From: Sodiomyces alkalinus F11
Lineage: Eukaryota > Ascomycota > Sordariomycetes > Glomerellales > Plectosphaerellaceae
Reading direction: 5' to 3'
Assembly (NCBI RefSeq): GCF_003711515.1
Contig: NW_021167084.1
Span: forward strand, 1,310,399-1,374,398
DNA: 64,000 nt
This document shows, piece by piece, positions 57,907 to 64,000 of the stretch. The position numbers were made by a program, and so were the translations under genes. Each line of letters starts with the position of its first letter. Position 1 is the first letter of the stretch. The notes beneath the pieces are model-generated. The model had not been told where the DNA came from. It was given only the letters and a program-made list of their open reading frames with translations, and did no database searches.

Positions 57907-58547
57907 TTGGGAGGGAGGGGGAGTTTAGGCAGTTTAGGTACCCTGATGGGTAGGGTACTTTAGGTAGAGGAGCACTGACGGTGGAGGTCAATTTAGCGAA
58001 GTACTCCGTACCTAATTAAGGTACGAAGCACTCAGCTTAAGATACCTATGAAGTACACGCTGATGATGTGTACCTTATTTACTCTGAGCTTCCTTCGCCT
58101 TTTCCTCCGCGGTCTTTGTCTTTTCTGCCGGTTTCCCCCCCCTGTCCACTGAGTTGCATATTTTATTCTGTCTTTTACTCGGTTATTATTTCCTAGTATT
58201 GGTCCTTTTCCTGTTGTTTCATATAGGTTTCTTCATCTTCGATTCTTGGGTTGTTCCATCAGAAGTTGGACCCACTGGGACTTGTACAAATACAGGCATG
58301 TACCGTACCTTCGGTCAATTGTACATTAATTCTCTCAATCACGGGGTTCCCTCCTCTCTTTCCATCGTCAAGTTCAAGTTCTCCTCTTGTCCCATCCACA
58401 TTCAACTGGTTCTACCCATCATTCCGGGAGTTGAACGTCAAACTAACTAAAGAAGAACTTGGCTCTTTTCGTGGCAACAGAAAAAAGCAACTCGGACAAT
58501 CGGCCCTCCCCCTCCCACACAAGTGACAAGAGGTCACCCATCGCAGA
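57907..58547. promoter_or_regulatory. Divergent upstream region of PARG (-) and the APH-like kinase (+)
   Basis: 641 bp. Contains GTACTCCGTAC at 58001-58011 and a TTTAGGTA-rich patch at about 57932-57966. C/T-rich DNA precedes both starts. Confidence 0.5.
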
Positions 58548-59822
58548 ATGCCTCCTCTTGTAATAAAGCCTCGGCGCGTCGCCGAGATCATGTTGTCATG
58601 GCTGGGTCTAGACCTCGTCTCTTGTACGAAGATTCAGACTCTCTGGGCAGGCTACGGCCACATCTGCGCCATCGCAGCGCGAGAGCCCAACGACAAGACC
58701 AACACCACCTCGCGCATGATCCTGAAGCTGATCTGCCCCCCAGCCCTCGGCGACCGCACCGAAGACGAAGGCCACTTGCGGAAGATGCTGAGCTACCAAG
58801 TCGAGCAGCACTTCTATCAGGAGATCGCGCCCCGTCTACTGGAAGACGACGTCGCCGTCGCGAGATGCCTCGCCTCGACCCGGGACTCGACCGGGAAACC
58901 GCACGCCGAGGAACTCCGCGGCCTGACCGCCACCCTCATGTCCGACTTGCGCCCAGCGTTCCCCGTCGCCGGCGGGAAACGGTCCGCCTTGCTCCCCCGA
59001 CAGGTCCGCGCGGCTCTGGACTGGCTGGCCCGGTTCCACCGCAGCTCCTGGGCCTCGCTGCCGGACAAGGAGCTTGACTTATTCCTCCTCCCGCCCCTCG
59101 AGGAGGCGAAGCGCCGACGATCTGGCGAAGTGGATCCCGAGCGGTCGAAGCTGTGGCTGAACGGCGGGTACACGTACCTGGCGACCCGGCGGAAAGAGTA
59201 CGCATCTCTTGCCGAGGACGAGACCTCGGAGTGGTGCGCCGCCCTTTGCGACCCTTTTTCCGAGACGACCGGGAAGGATGATGGATCCTCGTCGTCGTCC
59301 ATGTCTGTTGCGGAACTGGTTGCCGCTTTCCTCACGCCGTCGGGGAGGCCTTTTGAGACGTACATTCACGGCGACGTCAAGTCGGAGAATCTCTTCACGA
59401 CCGAGCTGGGCGACCGGGTGGCCTTTTTCGATTTCCAGTACGTCGGGCTGGGTCTGGGGGTTTGCGACCTCGCCAAGCTCTTTACCTGTTCCGTCCCCCT
59501 CGGCATGCTCGCCGATTGCCGTGGCCCTTGCGACGTGCCGCAGGAACTGGCCATGGGCGAAGGGGAGAAGGCATTGTTGGAGCAGTACCGCCAGACCCTT
59601 CTCTCTGGCACAACGTCAGGCAAGGGCCCGTCGGCGTACGACTGGAACGATTTCGTCCGTCATTGGGAGACGGCCCTCGTGGATTGGTGTCGCTTCCAGG
59701 CATCTTGGGGCTTCTGGGGGAACACCGAGTGGCTTGAAGCGAGAGTGAGATCCATTCTTGGGGATGACGGCTGGTGTAACTGGCTGAAGCAGGAATGCGA
59801 TCGGGTTGAATACATGAAATGA
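58548..59822 (+). CDS. APH/choline-kinase-fold small-molecule kinase-like protein
   Basis: Single exon, 424 residues, ATG 58548. The protein-kinase-like fold of aminoglycoside phosphotransferases is shown by RMILKLI (ATP lysine candidate K60), YIHGDVKSEN (H274, D276, N281) as the Brenner-type catalytic loop, and AFFDFQYVGLG (D295) for metal binding. A helical C-terminal half follows. This matches the EcKinase-like/DUF1679 or choline-kinase-related group. The substrate is unknown. There is no signal or membrane segment, so it is probably cytosolic. The next gene (SDR) runs in the same direction 390 bp downstream, but there is no sign they form a pathway. Confidence 0.88.
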   Translation: MPPLVIKPRRVAEIMLSWLGLDLVSCTKIQTLWAGYGHICAIAAREPNDKTNTTSRMILKLICPPALGDRTEDEGHLRKMLSYQVEQHFYQEIAPRLLEDDVAVARCLASTRDSTGKPHAEELRGLTATLMSDLRPAFPVAGGKRSALLPRQVRAALDWLARFHRSSWASLPDKELDLFLLPPLEEAKRRRSGEVDPERSKLWLNGGYTYLATRRKEYASLAEDETSEWCAALCDPFSETTGKDDGSSSSSMSVAELVAAFLTPSGRPFETYIHGDVKSENLFTTELGDRVAFFDFQYVGLGLGVCDLAKLFTCSVPLGMLADCRGPCDVPQELAMGEGEKALLEQYRQTLLSGTTSGKGPSAYDWNDFVRHWETALVDWCRFQASWGFWGNTEWLEARVRSILGDDGWCNWLKQECDRVEYMK

Positions 59823-60212
59823 GGGGCGGGGAGAGCAAAGATCGGATTCACTGAGACTCTCTCAGTATTGAGTTGGTAACTTTTTCCAACCTTACACCGG
59901 GTATCACAAGCGGCCCGGAGCATTTGTGGGGGGAAAAGGGGGAAAGGGGGAAAAGGGGGAGAGGGGGAAGAGGGGGGAGATGCGGCAGATGGGAGCATCA
60001 ACTGCCCATCGGAAATCTATTGCCGCCAAGACACTTATTATTCGGTCTACTGCTGTAACGACCCTCCAACGCTGCACTACCCTCCTCGACTCGTTTCTCT
60101 TCCTCCCTCCAGAAAAAAGCAACTCCCAGGCATTCGTTTACTCGCTCTCCGACCCACCACAACCACAACCACGACCAGACCACCTTTGACTTCAACACCC
60201 CACATACATACC
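59823..60212 (+). other. Intergenic with G-rich purine tract; SDR promoter
   Basis: A nearly pure G/A run at 59927-59979 has at least eight runs of four or more G. A C/A-rich leader (CAACCACAACC) lies just upstream of the SDR start. Confidence 0.6.
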
Positions 60213-61045
60213 ATGACTTCTCCCACCCAGTTCGCCGACAAGGTCATCGCCCTCACCGGCGCAGCCTCGGGCATAGGCCAAACCACTGCCTACGTCCTCG
60301 CCTCCCGCGGCGCCCGGCTCTCCCTGGCCGACGTGCAGCAGGAAGGCCTGGAGGCCACCAAAGCGGCCATCGAAAAGGCGCACCCCGCCGCCGAGGTGAT
60401 GCTCTCCGTCGTCGACGTCCGCGACCACGCCGCCGTCGACAAGTGGGTGTCGGAGACCGTGTCGCGCTTCGGCCGGCTCGACGGCGCCGCGAACCTCGCC
60501 GGCGTCATCCCCAAGTCCATCGGCGTGGCGCCCCTCTCCGAGCAGGACTTGGGCGAGTGGGACTTTGTCACGGGCGTCAACCTCACGGGCGTTATGCACT
60601 GCATGCGGGCCCAGCTCCGCGTGATTGCCGACGGCGGGAGTGTTGTTAATGCGAGCTCGGTTGCCGGTATCGCGGGGCGGCCGAGGAATGCTGCGTATGC
60701 GGCGAGCAAGCATGGCGTGGTTGGGTTGACGAAGAGTGCGGCGAAGGAGGTTGGGGCGAGGCAGGTGAGGGTGAATGCCGTCTGTCCGTGAGTTTTCTTT
60801 CCCCCCCCCCTCTCTCTCTCTCTCCTTTTTCTTTTTAAGCGAACGAATACTCACATCGCTATAGGGGACGCATCGAGACCCCCATGCTTGCTAGTCTGGG
60901 CAACACTGAGAACGACCCCGGTGTTGCCCTGCAGAGAGCCGGTAAGCCGGAAGAGGTGGCCAAGTTGATTGCCTTTTTGTTGAGCGATGAATCGACCTAC
61001 GTTTCGGGCACCGCCATTACCATTGATGGCGGATGGTACTGCTAG
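60213..61045 (+). CDS. Short-chain dehydrogenase/reductase (classical SDR)
   Basis: Exons 60213-60787 and 60865-61045 (GTGAGT...ATAG) give 251 residues, the classical SDR length. NAD(P) binding is TGAASGIGQ (15-23), with LADVQ ending beta-2 (D40 suggests NAD rather than NADP). NLAG (94-97) takes the place of NNAG. Catalytic residues are the Ser of NASSVAG (S148/S149), Y162 and K166 in YAASK. The C-terminus ends with the usual [11 protein letters not shown] strand. It fits 3-oxoacyl-ACP reductase-like or sugar/alcohol dehydrogenases, but the substrate cannot be told. It converges with the DUF1446 gene. Confidence 0.93.
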
Positions 61046-61455
61046 AGGGGTCTTTTTTATATGTATCCGTAGCTGGACGAGATTTCGGACCCAAGAGTCT
61101 TGAAGCAGTTTCTTGGATTGTACGATTTGGTGATTTGCTACGTCTGCATTTAACGGGCTTCGTTGGGCAATGTAAATTATGACAACTGAGGTTTCGATTC
61201 GATTCCGATTCACGCATCACCAATGTTGAGGTTGAACATACGCAAGGGACAGAGGTAGGGGGCTCTGCCCTAGGAGGAATATGTCCAACGTTCATGTTCT
61301 CACAACGCAACATGACTCGAAATCGTCTGATTTGAAGAATGGTTTTTATTTATTTATTTCTTTGACAAAAGGAAAGGCTGAACTACATTCTGTCTGATTT
61401 TGTGTGTTCTCATTCCATCATACAACGACGGGACTACATGCCCCGGCCCCCCCAT
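61046..61455. other. Convergent 3' intergenic region
   Basis: 410 bp between the 3' ends of the SDR (+) and DUF1446 (-) genes. Contains a TTTATTTATTTATTT-like tract near 61348-61362. No gene was seen. Confidence 0.5.
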
Positions 61456-63703
61456 CTAAATACGGCCCCTCTCGAGGAACTTGTTGGGAATATCCACATG
61501 CTTGCAGCGGATATACTCGCAAAGGTTCTTGCCCAAGCTGTCAAACGAGCTGGTGGAGTTGAAGCCGCGGTCCAGATGGTCCTTGAGGAGGAAGTGCACA
61601 GCGAGGATGTTGGGGAACTCGAAGCGGTCAATCTGCTTCCCGGTTTCGTTCTTGCCCAGCAGCTCGCGGAGCTTGGCGGTGGTGAGCATGGTGCGGAGCC
61701 AATCCCACTCGTCGGCGTGGCGGACAAAGAGGCCGAGGTTGGCGTTGGAGCTCTTGTCGCCGGAGCGGCCCAGGACGACCCAGCCGAGCGGGCCCCGGGT
61801 GGTGGGGCCGAAGGAGGCCAGGTCGACGGGGCGCAGGGTGACGGGCAGGTCGGGCTGCTCGCGCGGGTACTCGCGGGTGTTGGTCGGGGTGGGGACCTCG
61901 ACGACGGAGCCGTCGGGCAGGTGGGCGGTCTCCTTGACGAAGGACTGCGGGAGGAGGGAGACCCAGTACTCGAAGAAGGGGCGGCCGATGGCGGTGCGCA
62001 TGTCCGGGGCCATGGTGCTGCCCGGGTAGCCCTGCAGGAGGTTCTCGATGCAGAAGCGCGCGAAGGAGCCGCGGTCCGAGTCGACGAAGGAGTTGCCCGA
62101 GAGCAGGTCCGGGTCGCGCGTCTGGGCGAAGATGCGCATGTCCACCGTCGCTTCTTCCTGCGACTCGGGGTTCTCGGGCACGGAGCCGGCGACCATGAAC
62201 TTGAGGCAGGAGAAGCGGCTGATGTGCTCGCCCATCAGGGCCTTGGTTTGGCGCTCCACCATGGCGGCCTTTTCGGCGATGTCGAGGCCGGTGAGGTAGA
62301 AGTGGAATTCGGCTTGCCAGCCTCCCTTGGCGGTGATGCCGACTGGGGGGGGGGATGAAGTTAGTTCATTGGTTTGGGCTGGCTGGTATGAGGTGGGAAA
62401 TACGACTCACTCTTGGTTGTTGAAGGAGCAGGGAGACCCTTGACGCCAGACATGTGGACGGCGTTCTCGCCGACTTGTGTCAGGACGATGTTGTCGATCT
62501 GGGCGGTAACGTCCGAGTTGTAGTAGAGAGGGCCCTGGATCTCGTAGAGGAGCTGGCTGGCAACGGTCTGGATATTGACCAGACCATGCTTGCCCTTCTC
62601 CATGGTGATAACGGCGTCGCCCTTTTCGTCGACAGCAGCGATGGGGTCTGGGGCGGAAATCAGTACAATGCAGCGCAATAGAAAAAGGGGGCGGGGTTGT
62701 TCAGGGGTAAACGAATTCAGGGCTCAGGGGCTCAGGGGCTCAGGGGTCAAGATCACTCACATCCCATGTCAGTGTCGTTGTCACCCAGGCTCTTGAAGCC
62801 GGAGTAGTACCCGCCGGTGGCGTAAGTGCTGCACTCGATGATGTGGCCGACCATCAGAGCGCTCGCCAGCTCGTCGAGGTTGTCCCGGGTCCAGCCGTGC
62901 CACCACATGGCAGCGCCGACAGTGACGGAAGCGTCGGCGACACGACCGCAGAGTACAATGTCAGCGCCGGCCTTGAAGCACTCGGCGATGCCGGTGCCGC
63001 CGAGGTAGCACTGGGCGCAGATAGGGTCGTAGCCCCAGTCCTGGATGGCCTTGTTGGCGGGGAGGTTGTAGAACGGCTCGCCTGGGGGTTTGTTAGCCTT
63101 TCATTTTCTTCGTTTGTCTTTCTTTTTTTCTTCTTCATTATCTCTCTTCTCCCATGAATGGAAACAAAAGAATACTCACCCTTCTTGTACAAGTCGAGCA
63201 CCGCATCGGTAACATCATCGCCATCCACGACACCGACCTTGAGATCGACGCCGTGCTTGGCAATGAGCTCCCTGACGGCGGCGGCCAGACCGTGGACGTC
63301 ACTGGCGCCGGCATTCACGGCGACCTTGACACCGCGCTTCGCCAGCCAGGGGATGGCCGGGTCGAGCTCGTCGAGGAAGTAAGGCTCGTAGCCCTTGGCG
63401 ACGACGGTGGAGCCCGAGGTCATGGCCTTCTGGGCGAGGTTGTCGCGCTTGTCGGAGCCGCGGAGGGTCATGTTGCACTCGCTCATCCAGTCGCCGGTGA
63501 TGACGTCGACGTCTTCGTTCTTGGCCATGTCGTGGATGGCGCGCTTGCGGTCGTAGACACCTGGAGAGAGACGTGTCAGTTTCCGGGGGCTTGTTGGAGA
63601 GAAAGGGAGGAGAAGGAGGAGTGTTACCTCCTGAGCAGCCGGCAATCTTGATGGGACGCTTCGCGCCGCCACCGTTGACGCCGTTGGTTGCACTGGGAGC
63701 CAT
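61456..63703 (-). CDS. DUF1446/AtuA-like protein
   Basis: Five exons: 63703-63628, 63560-63180, 63081-62761, 62647-62411 and 62342-61456, 633 residues, all GT-AG. The N-terminal two thirds is the DUF1446 domain: IAGCSGGVYDR, ITGDWMSECNM, then a Gly/Asp-rich CAQCYLGGTGIAECFKAGAD and VLCGRVADASVT. A smaller C-terminal domain (FGPTTRGPLGWVVLGRSGDK) follows. Bacterial AtuA belongs to the acyclic terpene (citronellol/geraniol) catabolism operon, but its biochemical step is not established and this fungal gene lacks the neighbours of that operon. The intron at 62648-62760 holds tandem GGGGCTCA repeats. There is no signal peptide; the ATG at 63703 is the first in frame and well supported. Confidence 0.92.
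62721..62745. repeat. Tandem GGGGCTCA repeats in a DUF1446 gene intron
   Basis: Three adjacent GGGGCTCA-like units within intron 62648-62760; no coding effect. Confidence 0.7.
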
Positions 63704-64000
63704 GGTGATGTGTGTGTGAGAAGGGACGGAAGGAAGCACAGGGAATTGGAGGGATAGAGAGCTCGACAGCCTGGCCTTTTTGGAGCAAAGATGTGTTCTC
63801 TCAAGGGATCAGTGAGGCTGTGCTATGATTGTTGAAGGAGGATGGGCGATCTTGGTTCGAAAGGGGGATGAGGACGAGATGGCCGATATATAGTCGTTTT
63901 TTCAGGAGCCAACCCCTTCTAGACCCGGGTAATGGAAGGGAGACGTTTGAGAGATGATTTATCATGGGCCAAGCCACTTGCCAGCCATGAGAGAGAGGTC
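63704..64000 (-). promoter_or_regulatory. Upstream region of the DUF1446 gene
   Basis: 297 bp to the window end, with TGATATATAG-like AT-rich DNA near 63884-63893 on the plus strand. It is the likely promoter; no other gene is visible. Confidence 0.45.

Noticed and set aside
61402..62358. 318-codon plus-strand frame
   Set aside because: Antisense shadow of the DUF1446 gene's last exon.

Overview
The window looks like nuclear DNA of a filamentous ascomycete (Pezizomycotina, probably a Sordariomycete; the class is inferred). The evidence is short GT-AG introns with CTAAC-like branch points, a 6.2 kb block saturated with RIP-type mutations, and fungal-specific families: CRH cell-wall transglycosylase, secreted HNH nuclease, EFA6/Yel1-type Arf exchange factor, microbial-type PARG and GPI-anchored wall enzymes. 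Gene models were rebuilt by hand from reading frames and splice sites. Exon sums are multiples of three in every multi-exon model.

Layout: bases 1 to about 6205 are a RIP-killed transposon graveyard, with a LINE reverse transcriptase in one continuous frame from base 1 to about 2289. From 7.7 to 24.8 kb lie an EFA6-like Sec7-PH exchange factor (+), a CRH-type GH16 wall enzyme (-), a four-exon secreted HNH nuclease (-) whose third intron holds a 20-N gap, a nine-exon FMN-dependent 2-hydroxy acid oxidase (-) and an orphan 256-residue protein (-). A decayed MFS sugar-transporter fragment lies at 25.4-25.9 kb. From 28.4 to 38.5 kb come a secreted 223-residue protein (+), a kinesin-10-like chromokinesin (-) sharing a 430-bp promoter with a mitochondrial AIM24 homologue (+), and UDP-glucose 6-dehydrogenase (-). 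From 42.5 to 52.6 kb are a GPI-anchored GH12-like enzyme (+), a cellulose-synthase-like GT2 (+) and a small secreted protein candidate (+). From 53.4 to 63.7 kb are the U5 snRNP protein Dib1/Dim1 (-), a six-finger C2H2 protein interrupted by one TGA (+), a PARG (-), an APH-like kinase (+), an SDR (+) and a DUF1446/AtuA-like protein (-).

There is no operon-like logic and no clear biosynthetic cluster. The main theme is wall and extracellular chemistry: CRH cross-linking, GH12-like hydrolysis, a GT2 polysaccharide synthase, UDP-glucuronate supply and several secreted proteins. These are mixed with housekeeping genes (Dib1, AIM24, kinesin). Intergenic DNA is long (up to 4.6 kb) and carries recurring palindromes of the GTACGAAGTAC / GTACTCCGTAC type. 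I found no convincing tRNA, rRNA or CRISPR array.
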